DNA from: Denitrificimonas halotolerans
GTDB taxonomy: Bacteria > Pseudomonadota > Gammaproteobacteria > Pseudomonadales > Pseudomonadaceae
Length of the DNA: 64,000 bases
Assembly: GCF_034259425.1 (NCBI RefSeq)
Contig: NZ_JAXIVU010000002.1
Location: forward strand, 231,877-295,876
Direction: 5' to 3'
Within the stretch, counting starts at the first letter, position 1. Each line of letters starts with the position of its first letter. Of this stretch, positions 42,089 to 51,321 are shown piece after piece. Below the pieces are notes generated by a model that was given only the letters and a program-made list of their open reading frames with translations, ran no database searches and was not told the DNA's origin. A program made the position numbers and the translations under genes.

Positions 42089-43279
42089 ATGCACGTTTTA
42101 GATCGACGCAAGGCATTATCCATAGTGCCTTTTTTTCGCTTGGGATTTCGGCCTTTTTTCTTGCTAGGTAGTGTCTTAGCAATGCTAGCAGTACCGTTAT
42201 GGGTCATAGCCTTAAATGGCTGGATTGCGGATTGGCAGCCTGCAGTAGGTTGGCTAGCATGGCATCGGCACGAATTATTGTTTGGGTTTGCGGCGGCGAT
42301 TATTGCAGGGTTTTTATTGACTGCGGTGCAAGCTTGGACGGGGGGGCCAGGTCTCTCGGGTCGGCCTTTAATGTTGTTAACTGTTCTGTGGGTGGCTGCG
42401 CGGCTGGCTTGGCTACTCGGTGTGCCAATGTGGTTAGCTGTTTTGCTTGATTTTATGTTTTTACCTTTGGTTGCAGCACAAATGGTACGCAGTGTTTGGC
42501 CTGTACGGCAAGTCAGAAATTATCCGTTGGTGCTAATTTTACTACTGATGGCAGTTGCTAACGCTGTCACTTTATATGGTGTTATTACAGCTAATGAACA
42601 GTTGCAAAGACAAGCCATTATTGGTGGTGTTTGGTTTGTTGCTGCAATCATGAGCATGATTGGTGGTCGAGTCATTCCATTTTTTACTCAGCGAGGCTTG
42701 TTACGCAAAGAAGGAGTATCACCTTGGTCTAAGTTGGATTTGTTCTTATTGATTGTGACTGTGCTGGTCTCTATAACATTCATGCTGGGCTGGGGGCTGC
42801 AGCCATCTATTTGGCTTGGCTTAGCTTTTGCTGGGCTTGGCTTAGCACACTTGGTTCGTACAGTGCGTTGGTATGACTCAGGTATTTGGCGTGTGCCTTT
42901 GCTTTGGTCTTTACACCTAGCCTATTTATGGCTTGGTGTGGCGTGTTGTGCTATGGCACTTTGGAACTTTACAGTATTCTCTAATATGAGCTTGGCGGTG
43001 CATGCGCTCACTGTGGGGGCTATGGGTGGCTTGATTTTGGCAATGATTGCACGAGTGACTTTGGGTCATACAGGGCGGCCATTACAACCACCTCAGTCCA
43101 TGGTTTGGGCATTCATACTCTTTAATCTGGGTGTGCTGGCGCGAGTGCTTTTGGTGAACTGGGCCTACCTTCCTAGTTTGTGGATTGCCGCTGCATGTTG
43201 GACCTTAAGCTTTGCTTTGTATCTGTGGAGTTATGGACCAATGCTGTGCCGAGCTCGGGTCGATGGTAATCCAGGCTGA
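42089..43279 (+). CDS. NnrS family protein
   Basis: A 396-aa membrane protein with about 12 helices and NnrS signatures (FFRLGFRPFFLLGS, WHRHELLFGFAAAIIAGFLL, GGRVIPFFTQRGL, HALTVGAMGGLILAMIARVTLGHTGR). NnrS proteins contain heme and copper and protect cells from nitric oxide-related stress. The His residues of the WHRHE and HALTVGA motifs are present. GAGAATC lies upstream of the ATG. Confidence 0.9.
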   Translation: MHVLDRRKALSIVPFFRLGFRPFFLLGSVLAMLAVPLWVIALNGWIADWQPAVGWLAWHRHELLFGFAAAIIAGFLLTAVQAWTGGPGLSGRPLMLLTVLWVAARLAWLLGVPMWLAVLLDFMFLPLVAAQMVRSVWPVRQVRNYPLVLILLLMAVANAVTLYGVITANEQLQRQAIIGGVWFVAAIMSMIGGRVIPFFTQRGLLRKEGVSPWSKLDLFLLIVTVLVSITFMLGWGLQPSIWLGLAFAGLGLAHLVRTVRWYDSGIWRVPLLWSLHLAYLWLGVACCAMALWNFTVFSNMSLAVHALTVGAMGGLILAMIARVTLGHTGRPLQPPQSMVWAFILFNLGVLARVLLVNWAYLPSLWIAAACWTLSFALYLWSYGPMLCRARVDGNPG

Positions 43280-43291
43280 TGATTGATGAGG

Positions 43292-43664
43292 TTTAAATTG
43301 CTTAAAATCGGTCATATCAAAGCTAGAACTGGCAGCAAGGTCGGTATTTTTTTAGAAAGAACAGACTTTATTGTTTTTATCGGATAAAACTCACACTGTT
43401 AATCTTCAGTATTTAGCCAAGTACGAAAAGCAGCTAGCGCGTGAGCAAAAGATTTTGGCTCGGCGCAGGAGGCGGCTAAAACTGCTAATCGCAAATTGTT
43501 TGAAAACCGTAACTACTAAAGGCTGCGATTATAAGGTTGCTAAATTATCTGAGGAAATAGCCAGTTTTCGCAAAGACCTCCTGCTTAAGATTACATTCAA
43601 TATCATTGAGGGTTTGAATGTCGAAGGCATGGTTAAAAATAGGTGTTCAGCTAAAGACAGGTAA
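43292..43664 (+). pseudogene. Decayed tnpB (IS200/IS605 OrfB) fragment
   Basis: Two reading frames together resemble the middle of TnpB: first FKLLKIGHIKARTGSKVG, then, after a frameshift, YLAKYEKQLAREQKILARR, KVAKLSEEIASFRKDLLLKI and EGLNVEGMVKNR, matching the KYEKKLAK..KVAKLHEKIANQRKD..IEDLNVKGMVKN pattern. The RuvC-like DxG start and the zinc finger are missing, and there are internal deletions. It is a relic, not a coding gene. Confidence 0.78.
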
Positions 43665-43850
43665 AATCGACCTTAGTATAGCTGTTAAAAAATCTGATCG
43701 GCCTAGAATACTAGGCACTAGTGATAGAGTTTAGAGTGTATGAACTTCAGAATAAATTCTGATAAGCACCCTAATAAGCCGAGCGAAGAACTATCGAATA
43801 AGGCTGCTATCCAAAAATGTAGACAACGACAACTCTTTGAAGGTGGTTGC

Positions 43851-45359
43851 ATGAACACTGATTTAAGCAAGTTTATCCGTAATGAAGCACTTTTAGACAA
43901 AGTAGTGACAGCAGAAGAAGCAGCCACGTGGATTGAAGATGGCATGACTTTAGGCATGAGTGGCTTTACTTTGTTTGGTGAGCCAAAACTCTTCCCGCAG
44001 GCGTTAGCAGAGCGTGGCCATAAAGAGAAGTTTAAGGTTAACTTGTTCACTGGTGCATCTATGGGGCCATCAGCTGACCAGTCTATGGCAGAAGCAGACA
44101 TCATTAACTTGCGAGTGCCTTATCAGGGTAACCCTGTGCAGCGTAAAAAAATTAACGCAGGTGAAATTTTTTACATCGATCAACATTTGTCCCATACTGC
44201 TGAGTCAATTCGTCAAGGTACTTATCCAACCGTTGACTATGCAATCATTGAAGCTGCAGCAATTACAGAAGACGGTGACATTATTCCAACAGGATCTGTG
44301 GGTAACTCACCGATTTTCTTGCAAACCGCAAAAAACGTTATCATTGAATTGAATATCGCAGCACCTCGTGAATATGAAGGTATGCACGATATTTATATAC
44401 CTGAAGCTGCGGGTGAGAATACCCGTGAAGCAATTCCTGTGTTTGAGGTTAGCAAGCGTATTGGTACGCCAGGTATGAAAGTTGATCCTGCGAAAATTCG
44501 CGGTATTATCATTTCTAGCGAGCCGGATATTCCATCACCATTGTTTGAGCCAAACGAAGAAACCCAGCAAATTGCTAATAACTTGTTAGATTTCTTAGGT
44601 GGTGAGGTTAAAGCAGGTCGCTTAACTGAAAGTCTTGCGCCACTACAGTCAGGTGTTGGATCAGTAGCTAATGCCGTGCTTAATGGTATGAAAACCTCTG
44701 GTTTTAAAGATATCGTGGTTGCTTCTGAAGTACTACAAGACGGTGTATTTGACTTGATTGATGCAGGCGTGGTGAAGTTTGCTGCTGGTACTGCATTGTC
44801 CTTGTCGAAAAAGCGTGTTGACAGTTTAGGTAAAGACTTAGCTAAGTATAAAGATAAGGTTGTATTCCGCCCCCAAGAAATTTCTAACCACCCTGAAGTG
44901 ATTCGTCGTCTAGGTATTATCTCTTTTAATACTGCATTAGAAGCAGATATCTACGGCAACGTGAACTCAACGCATGTTGGCGGTACCCATATGATGAACG
45001 GTATCGGTGGTTCAGGTGACTTTGCACGTAACGCACGTATCACTATCTTTGTAACTCAGTCTACAGCAAAAGATGGCAAGATTTCTGCAATCGTGCCTTT
45101 TGTGACGCATGCTGATCACACTAACCATGATGTTGATGTGATTATCACTGAACAAGGTTATGCAGATATTCGAGGTTTAGCGCCAGTTCAGGCGGCTGAA
45201 CGCATTATTGAAAACTGCATGCATCCAGATTACAAGCAGCAGGCATGTGACTACTTAGCAGAAGCGAAGACACGTGGTGGTCAAACTCCACATAATTTAG
45301 AAAAAGCCTTTTCATGGCATATCAACTTTGCGAAGAAAGGCACTATGTTACTAGACTAA
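43851..45359 (+). CDS. Acetyl-CoA hydrolase/succinyl-CoA:acetate CoA-transferase
   Basis: A 502-aa CoA-transferase with MSGFTLFGEPKLFPQALAER at the N-terminus, the catalytic Glu region VVASEVLQDGVFDLIDAG and GGSGDFARNA. It should swap CoA between acetate and succinate, or hydrolyse acetyl-CoA, as AarC/ScpC and the Pseudomonas PA5445-type enzyme. The ATG at 43851 with GAAGG upstream is preferred over 43740. Confidence 0.9.
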   Translation: MNTDLSKFIRNEALLDKVVTAEEAATWIEDGMTLGMSGFTLFGEPKLFPQALAERGHKEKFKVNLFTGASMGPSADQSMAEADIINLRVPYQGNPVQRKKINAGEIFYIDQHLSHTAESIRQGTYPTVDYAIIEAAAITEDGDIIPTGSVGNSPIFLQTAKNVIIELNIAAPREYEGMHDIYIPEAAGENTREAIPVFEVSKRIGTPGMKVDPAKIRGIIISSEPDIPSPLFEPNEETQQIANNLLDFLGGEVKAGRLTESLAPLQSGVGSVANAVLNGMKTSGFKDIVVASEVLQDGVFDLIDAGVVKFAAGTALSLSKKRVDSLGKDLAKYKDKVVFRPQEISNHPEVIRRLGIISFNTALEADIYGNVNSTHVGGTHMMNGIGGSGDFARNARITIFVTQSTAKDGKISAIVPFVTHADHTNHDVDVIITEQGYADIRGLAPVQAAERIIENCMHPDYKQQACDYLAEAKTRGGQTPHNLEKAFSWHINFAKKGTMLLD

Positions 45360-45410
45360 GTATCAACTAAAGGAAGGCGTCATCAAGATGCTTTCCAGAT
45401 GTTCGAATAT

Positions 45411-45445
45411 AAAAAGGCAGGTACTTTGAGTACCTGCCTTTTTTG
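45411..45445. terminator. Bidirectional terminator between the CoA-transferase and ppk
   Basis: AAAAGGCAGGTAC and GTACCTGCCTTTT form a perfect 13-bp stem; A and T runs on both sides serve the two convergent genes. Confidence 0.88.
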
Positions 45446-45478
45446 TATGCTTAATAAGCCTATGTGGGAGGTGTGCAG

Positions 45479-47671
45479 CTAAAGTGCTTCAACCAAAGGA
45501 ATGCTCAGCTTTTCTAAAAGTAGCGCTTGCGCATTGATCGTGTCTGTCGCACCGTTGGGGTGTAGTTGGTGATAACTACCGTCGCTTTGTAATAGCCATG
45601 CGTGGGTGTTGTCGCTGAGGTAGATTTGCAACTCTTTCTTGACCCGCTTAATCATTTTTTTGTTTTCTAAAGGGAAACAGGCTTCGATACGTTTATCGAG
45701 ATTGCGCTCCATCCAGTCGGCGCTAGAGAGAAGCAGTTGTTCTTGTCCTTCATTGTTTAAGAAATAAAAGACACGACTATGCTCTAACATCTGACCAATA
45801 ATTGAGCGTACCTGGATGTTGTGTGATACGCCAGGAATGCCAGGGCGTAAGCAGCACATACCGCGCACAATGAGATCAATTTTGACACCAGCCTGACTGG
45901 CTTTATAGAGTGCTTTAATCATGCGTGCATCGGTTAGCGCGTTGACTTTTATAATAATATGGGCCGCTTTTCCAGCGCTGGCATTATCGGCTTCACGAGC
46001 AATGAGTTCTAATAGCGTTTTACGTAGAGTAAAGGGTGCATGGAAAAGTTTTTTCATTGGTAAGGTTTTTCCCATGCCGATTAACTGGTTAAAAAGTTGT
46101 GAGACGTCTTCACAAAGCTCGGGATCAGCAGTCAATAAGCTGTAATCAGTGTAGAGGCGTGCATTCCCAGCATGGTAGTTGCCTGTGCCTAAATGTGCAT
46201 AACGCACAAAATTACCGTTCTCACGACGTAGGATTGAGACCAACTTCGCATGTGTTTTAAAGCCAACCACGCCATAGATAACAACGGCTCCCGCAGCTTG
46301 TAAGCGGCTAGCTAAGGCAAGGTTTGATTCTTCATCAAAGCGTGCGCGGAGCTCAATCACTACTGTAACTTCTTTACCGTTACGTGCTGCATCGACTAAG
46401 GCATCAACAATTTCGGAGTTGGCACCAGCACGATACAGTGTTTGTTTAATGGCTAGTACATTAGGGTCTTTGGCTGCATAACGTAATAAATCAATTACAG
46501 GTGTGAAAGATTCAAACGGGTGATAAAGCAAAATATCATTTTTACTGATGGCGTGAAAAATATGTTCGCTGTTTTTTAAGGCCTTAGGAATCGATGGTGT
46601 AAAGGGTGGGAATTGTAAATGAGGGTGGCTTTCTAGCCTTGTTACGCTAAATAAACGGGTTAAATTCACTGGGCCGTTGACTTGGTAGAGTTCTGAGGTT
46701 GAGAGACTAAACTGTTTGAGCAAAAAATCAACTAGGTGTGCAGGGCAGGTGTCGGCTACCTCTAAGCGCACTGCATCACCGAAGCGACGTGAGTAGAGTT
46801 CACCACGTAGTGCGCGAGCTAAATCTTCTACGTCTTCTGCATCAACTGATAAGTCAGCGTTGCGGGTCAGTCTAAATTGATAACAACCAGTCACGCTCAT
46901 GCCGTTAAATAAATCATCGGCGTGAGCGTGGATCATTGAAGATAAAAAGACGTAATTGATTCCTGGGCCTGCAATGTCTTCAGGGAGCTGGATCAAGCGT
47001 GGCAAGAGGCGTGGTGCCGGTAAAATAGCTAAGCCAGAGTCCCGTCCAAAGGCATCTACACCTTCAAGCTCAACAATAAAGTTGAGACTTTTATTCACTA
47101 AGAGTGGGAACGGATGGGTAGGGTCTAAGCCAATGGGAGTAATGATGGGGGCAATTTCAGCATCAAAATAATCTTTAACCCAGGCTTTAATTTCATGAGT
47201 CCAGTGCCGTCGGCGTATAAAGCGGATATCTTGTTTGGCCAGTTCTGGCAGTAAGATATCGTTTAAAATCTTGTATTGACGATCAACTTGTTCGTGGACA
47301 ACTTCAGCAATGCGTGCCAACGCTTGGTGAGGCTGTAAACCATCAGCATCTGCTTGTTCACGTGCAAAAGTAATCTGCTTTTTTAGACCCGCAACACGGA
47401 TTTCAAAAAATTCGTCGAGGTTGCTAGAAAAAATGAGCAGAAACTTAAGCCGCTCTAATAAAGGAGTCGATTCATCGAGCGCCTGTTCTAAAACGCGGAT
47501 ATTAAATTGTAGTTGTGACAGTTCGCGATGTAGGTATAGGCTGCTCTCGTCGAGATTTAGAACCGGCTCTATGGCAACGCAGGTTTGAATTTGGTGAGGT
47601 GCAGTGTTGGTAGTCACTTCACTGATTTGTGCAGAATGGTCTGCAATTGGGTTTGTTTCTGCGTTGCTCAT
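45479..47671 (-). CDS. ppk1: Polyphosphate kinase 1
   Basis: A 730-aa PPK1 that makes polyphosphate from ATP. The phosphorylated His lies in VGFKTHAKLVSILRR, the second catalytic region is SSADWMERNLDKRIEACF, and RELSQLQFNIRVLEQALDES is the usual N-terminal start of the domain. Length fits the Pseudomonas enzyme. It lies 15 bp after hemB in the same direction, the same neighbour as in Pseudomonas. Confidence 0.96.
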   Translation of the reverse strand: MSNAETNPIADHSAQISEVTTNTAPHQIQTCVAIEPVLNLDESSLYLHRELSQLQFNIRVLEQALDESTPLLERLKFLLIFSSNLDEFFEIRVAGLKKQITFAREQADADGLQPHQALARIAEVVHEQVDRQYKILNDILLPELAKQDIRFIRRRHWTHEIKAWVKDYFDAEIAPIITPIGLDPTHPFPLLVNKSLNFIVELEGVDAFGRDSGLAILPAPRLLPRLIQLPEDIAGPGINYVFLSSMIHAHADDLFNGMSVTGCYQFRLTRNADLSVDAEDVEDLARALRGELYSRRFGDAVRLEVADTCPAHLVDFLLKQFSLSTSELYQVNGPVNLTRLFSVTRLESHPHLQFPPFTPSIPKALKNSEHIFHAISKNDILLYHPFESFTPVIDLLRYAAKDPNVLAIKQTLYRAGANSEIVDALVDAARNGKEVTVVIELRARFDEESNLALASRLQAAGAVVIYGVVGFKTHAKLVSILRRENGNFVRYAHLGTGNYHAGNARLYTDYSLLTADPELCEDVSQLFNQLIGMGKTLPMKKLFHAPFTLRKTLLELIAREADNASAGKAAHIIIKVNALTDARMIKALYKASQAGVKIDLIVRGMCCLRPGIPGVSHNIQVRSIIGQMLEHSRVFYFLNNEGQEQLLLSSADWMERNLDKRIEACFPLENKKMIKRVKKELQIYLSDNTHAWLLQSDGSYHQLHPNGATDTINAQALLLEKLSIPLVEAL

Positions 47672-47686
47672 AGACTTTCCTATAAA

Positions 47687-48700
47687 TTAAGCGCCTTGTT
47701 TTAGTAGACGGGCAGCGTGGGCAGCAAAGTAAGTTAGGATGCCGTCTGCGCCTGCACGTTTAAATGCCACTAAAGACTCCATAATCACTGCCTCACTGAG
47801 CCAGCCATTTTGGATCGCGGCCATATGCATTGCATACTCCCCGCTGACTTGGTAAGCAAAGGTGGGTGCTTTAAATTCTTCTTTGACTCGGCGCACAATA
47901 TCTAGGTACGGCATACCTGGCTTTACCATGACCATGTCTGCACCCTCGCTGAGGTCAGTTGCCACTTCATGCAGAGCTTCATGGCTATTGGCAGGGTCCA
48001 TCTGGTAGGTGGATTTATTTGCAGTACCTAGATTAGCAGCAGAGCCGACAGCGTCACGGAATGGGCCGTAGTAGGCGCTGGCGTATTTTGCTGAGTAAGC
48101 CATGATGCGCACGTTGGTATGGCCGGCCAGCTCTAGAGCTTCACGAATAGCTTGGATACGACCGTCCATCATGTCTGATGGGGCGACAACTTGTGCACCG
48201 GCTTCTGCATGAGAAAGCGCTTGACGAACTAAGGCATCAACAGTTTCTTCATTCATGACATAGTTGTTTTCGTCTAAAATGCCATCCTGACCATGAGTGG
48301 TAAAAGGGTCAAGTGCTACATCAGTAATGACGCCAAGATCCGGAAAACGCTCGCGTAAAGCGCGCGTAGCACGTTGGGCAATGCCTTCAGGGTCCCAGGC
48401 AGCTGCTGCATCTAATGATTTGATTTCAGCGGGAGTGACTGGGAATAGTGCTAAAGCTGGAATGCCTAGCTCAACCCACTCCTCAGCCGCTTTCAGCAAG
48501 AGATCAATAGATAGGCGTTCAACACCTGGCATTGATGGCACTTCTTCACGGCGATTTGTGCCGTCTAGAACGAATACTGGTAGGATTAAGTCGTCGACAC
48601 TCAATTGATTTTCACGCACCAAGCGGCGGGAAAAATCGTCACGACGGTTGCGACGTAAACGAGTGGCTGGGAAAATGCGGTTAGCAGTATTGATACTCAC
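47687..48700 (-). CDS. hemB: Delta-aminolevulinic acid dehydratase (porphobilinogen synthase)
   Basis: A 337-aa HemB joining two 5-aminolevulinate molecules to porphobilinogen in heme synthesis. The Schiff-base Lys is in MVKPGMPYLDI and the second Lys in MAYSAKYASAYYGPFRDA. The Asp-rich DVALDPFTTHGQDGIL replaces the Cys cluster of zinc enzymes, so it is the Mg-type of Pseudomonas. It is divergent from rpmE and upstream of ppk. Confidence 0.96.
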   Translation of the reverse strand: MSINTANRIFPATRLRRNRRDDFSRRLVRENQLSVDDLILPVFVLDGTNRREEVPSMPGVERLSIDLLLKAAEEWVELGIPALALFPVTPAEIKSLDAAAAWDPEGIAQRATRALRERFPDLGVITDVALDPFTTHGQDGILDENNYVMNEETVDALVRQALSHAEAGAQVVAPSDMMDGRIQAIREALELAGHTNVRIMAYSAKYASAYYGPFRDAVGSAANLGTANKSTYQMDPANSHEALHEVATDLSEGADMVMVKPGMPYLDIVRRVKEEFKAPTFAYQVSGEYAMHMAAIQNGWLSEAVIMESLVAFKRAGADGILTYFAAHAARLLKQGA

Positions 48701-48869
48701 TATAGCTCCTCATCCCACAAAAGTGGGGTTGTATAATGGTTTATAGACTCATAGTATGAGCAAAAGATAACAGAAGTGCGAAAGCTGCGTTACTTAAAAT
48801 AATGCAGGTAAGACTCGTTGTAGAACACTCTGTAGTATACCATTAGGCAAATTTTGCTAAATAAGACTG

Positions 48870-48897
48870 TTGCAACAGGTGTTTGCTCTGGTATTAT
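48870..48897 (+). promoter_or_regulatory. Sigma-70-like promoter of rpmE
   Basis: TTGCAA and TATTAT are separated by 16 bp, 70 bp upstream of the rpmE start. The rest of the hemB-rpmE interval shows no gene. Confidence 0.6.
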
Positions 48898-48967
48898 TCA
48901 CGCCCTGTTTTCGTGCGGTACTCGACAATGGTGTTGGGTGGCGGCACGGCTATATTGAGGACACACC

Positions 48968-49183
48968 ATGAAAGCCGATACTCATCCAAATTATACTGAA
49001 ATCAACGCTACTTGCAGCTGCGGTAACGTGATTACTACTCGTTCTACTGTATGTAAAGACATCAATATTGATGTGTGCTCTGAATGCCATCCATTCTACA
49101 CTGGTAAGCAAAAAGTACTTGATGTTGGTGGTCGTATCGATCGCTTTAAACAGCGTTTTGGTGCTTTCGGTGCAACTAAGTAA
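48968..49183 (+). CDS. rpmE: 50S ribosomal protein L31 (zinc-binding form)
   Basis: A 71-aa L31 with Cys at 16, 18, 37 and 40 (CSCG and CSECHPFYTGKQ), so it is the zinc-containing type rather than the zinc-independent paralogue. The family start and length are normal. A terminator follows. Confidence 0.96.
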   Translation: MKADTHPNYTEINATCSCGNVITTRSTVCKDINIDVCSECHPFYTGKQKVLDVGGRIDRFKQRFGAFGATK

Positions 49184-49228
49184 TGAGCATTTACATGATC
49201 TAGGTGAGCCAGGTTATGATAATGTTGA

Positions 49229-49254
49229 AAAGCGCCCTTTAAGGGCGCTTTTTT
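49229..49254 (+). terminator. Terminator of rpmE
   Basis: AAAGCGCCCTT and AAGGGCGCTTT form a near-loopless perfect stem followed by T8. Confidence 0.88.
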
Positions 49255-49261
49255 TTGCTGT

Positions 49262-50001
49262 TATTTCTGTGTTTGGGGGGTGAAACGTATTCTGGTTGCA
49301 GTGAGTAGGTTTTAGAATGAGAATCTGAGGCGTTATGTGGTTGATTGCGATACTTTAACAACTACCTAGAAGAATTCCTCCAGTTCTTAGGTTGTGGGAT
49401 GAATGCGTTCTTGATCTTGCCTTTAGGTGTTTGCATGATGAAATAAGACTCAGTCTTAAGTATGGGTATGCTTGAAAGTAAGTGCTTTTAGACATAAATA
49501 CTCATTTGGTCTTTTTGTTCAATTATCACTTGATACTTGTCACCAAGTACCGCAGAAAGGTATTTGATGCTGCTGGATATCAATGACAGAAACCCTCGAT
49601 GCTAGAGAGTTAGCCGAGTCAATTTGCATAACCTCTGCGGTGGGTGCAACGCACCCCACTAAGTCTGTGCATGACCTAGGAAACCCCCACTTCTAAAGTG
49701 GCGGGTAGTTCATAGAGTGTTGACTTCAGTCATGGCAAGGATGTTAGGTATAAACTCAAGGGCAGATAGCTGAGCGTAGGGTGCGACATTATGGTCATGC
49801 AAAGTAGTATATAAGTGCCAACTATCCGCGTATGTTGTGCATGTAAAAAGCAATACTCTCAAAGCCCTACAAAAAATAGGTTAAACATATTTTTTGTTTA
49901 AAGACTACTCCAGATGGACTTGTGGGCTTTGTTTTTCTTGAGTATGCTGCGATATCGTCAAATTCATTATTACAATTATAGTCAAGCGGAAAATACTAAT
50001 T
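49262..50001. other. 740-bp interval without a convincing gene; degraded IS-like hairpins
   Basis: No open frame with start and ribosome-binding site is seen. It holds GTGGGTGC/GCACCCCAC (49638-49661) and CCCCCACTT/AAAGTGGCGGG (49684-49704) hairpins; the second looks like the right end of IS200/IS605-type elements. A minus-strand stretch near 49490-49590 reads SSSIKYLSAVLGDKYQVIIE and ends at a stop, possibly the end of a lost gene. The last 60 bp should contain the maeB promoter. Confidence 0.45.
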
Positions 50002-51270
50002 ATGTCTGATCTAAAAACAGCCGCTCTCGAATATCATTCTTCCCCACGTCCGGGAAAATTAAGTGTTGAGCTCACTAAACCCACTGCAACAGCGCGCGAT
50101 TTAGCGCTGGCTTATAGCCCCGGTGTGGCAGAACCTGTGCGTGAAATTGCGCGCGATGCAGATCTTGCTTATAAGTACACTGGTAAGGGTAACCTCGTAG
50201 CAGTTGTTTCAGACGGTACGGCAATTTTAGGCTTAGGTAATTTGGGGCCACTGGCTTCTAAGCCTGTGATGGAAGGTAAAGGCGTATTATTCAAGTGCTT
50301 TGCTGGGGTCGATGTATTTGACATCGAAATTGATGCAGAAAGCCCCCAAGCTTTCATTGATACAGTTAAACGTATCTCCGTTACCTTCGGTGGTATTAAC
50401 TTAGAAGATATTAAAGCACCTGAGTGTTTTGAAATAGAACGCGCATTGATTGAGCAGTGTGACATTCCCGTTTTTCATGATGACCAACATGGCACAGCGA
50501 TTGTAACTGCGGCGGGTATGCTCAATGCTTTAGAGATTGCAGGTAAGAAATTAGAAGATGCACGCATTGTATGTTTAGGTGCGGGTGCTGCTGCAACGGC
50601 TTGCATGAAGTTGTTGATTAGCATGGGTGCTAAAGTTGAAAATATCTTCATGATTGATCGCAAAGGTGTGATTCACTCAGGTCGTGATGACTTGAATCAG
50701 TATAAAGCTGTTTTTGCTCATGAAACTGATCGCCGCACTTTGGCTGATGCAATGGAAGGTGCTGATGTATTTGTTGGTTTGTCAGGTCCGAATCTGCTCA
50801 GTGCAGAAAATTTGAAGCGTATGGCTGAAAATCCTATCGTTTTTGCCTGCTCGAATCCTGATCCTGAGATTGATCCTAAGCTAGCCCATGAAACACGTCC
50901 AGATGTGATTATGGCAACAGGCCGTTCAGATTATCCGAATCAAGTGAATAATGTTTTAGGTTTTCCATTTATCTTCCGTGGTGCACTAGATGTCCGTGCT
51001 ACACGTATTAATGAAGAAATGAAAATTGCTGCGGTACATGCGTTATGTGATCTGGCTAAGTTGCCAGTATCAAATGCGGTATGTGATGCTTATGGCTTAG
51101 ATTGTTTAGAGTTTGGTCGTGAGTATATTATTCCAAAGCCGATGGATCCTCGTTTGATTACTTTGGTATCAGATGCTGTTGCTAAAGCGGCTATTGAGTC
51201 GGGGGTTGCAACCTTGCCATACCCGAAGCATTATCCGTTAACTTCGGTGGATGATGTATTTAACGGTTAA
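50002..51270 (+). CDS. maeB: NADP-dependent malic enzyme
   Basis: A 422-aa malic enzyme (malate to pyruvate plus CO2) with the malate-binding region KGNLVAVVSDGTAILGLGNL, the catalytic Lys region GVLFKCFAGVDVFDIEID and the dinucleotide fold CLGAGAAATACMKLL. The C-terminal phosphotransacetylase domain of the longer MaeB type is absent, as in Pseudomonas. It lies before mrcA in the Pseudomonas order; a terminator follows. Confidence 0.94.
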   Translation: MSDLKTAALEYHSSPRPGKLSVELTKPTATARDLALAYSPGVAEPVREIARDADLAYKYTGKGNLVAVVSDGTAILGLGNLGPLASKPVMEGKGVLFKCFAGVDVFDIEIDAESPQAFIDTVKRISVTFGGINLEDIKAPECFEIERALIEQCDIPVFHDDQHGTAIVTAAGMLNALEIAGKKLEDARIVCLGAGAAATACMKLLISMGAKVENIFMIDRKGVIHSGRDDLNQYKAVFAHETDRRTLADAMEGADVFVGLSGPNLLSAENLKRMAENPIVFACSNPDPEIDPKLAHETRPDVIMATGRSDYPNQVNNVLGFPFIFRGALDVRATRINEEMKIAAVHALCDLAKLPVSNAVCDAYGLDCLEFGREYIIPKPMDPRLITLVSDAVAKAAIESGVATLPYPKHYPLTSVDDVFNG

Positions 51271-51282
51271 AATTTTAATAGC

Positions 51283-51314
51283 AATAAAAAACCCGCATTA
51301 AGCGGGTTTTTTAT
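51283..51314 (+). terminator. Terminator of maeB
   Basis: AAAAAACCCGC and GCGGGTTTTTT with a 5-nt loop, AT-rich on both sides. Confidence 0.87.
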
Positions 51315-51321
51315 TGCTTGT

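Noticed and set aside
43371..43664. Intact 97-aa gene
   Set aside because: The frame is a shifted, deleted piece of tnpB; upstream sequence in another frame continues the similarity.
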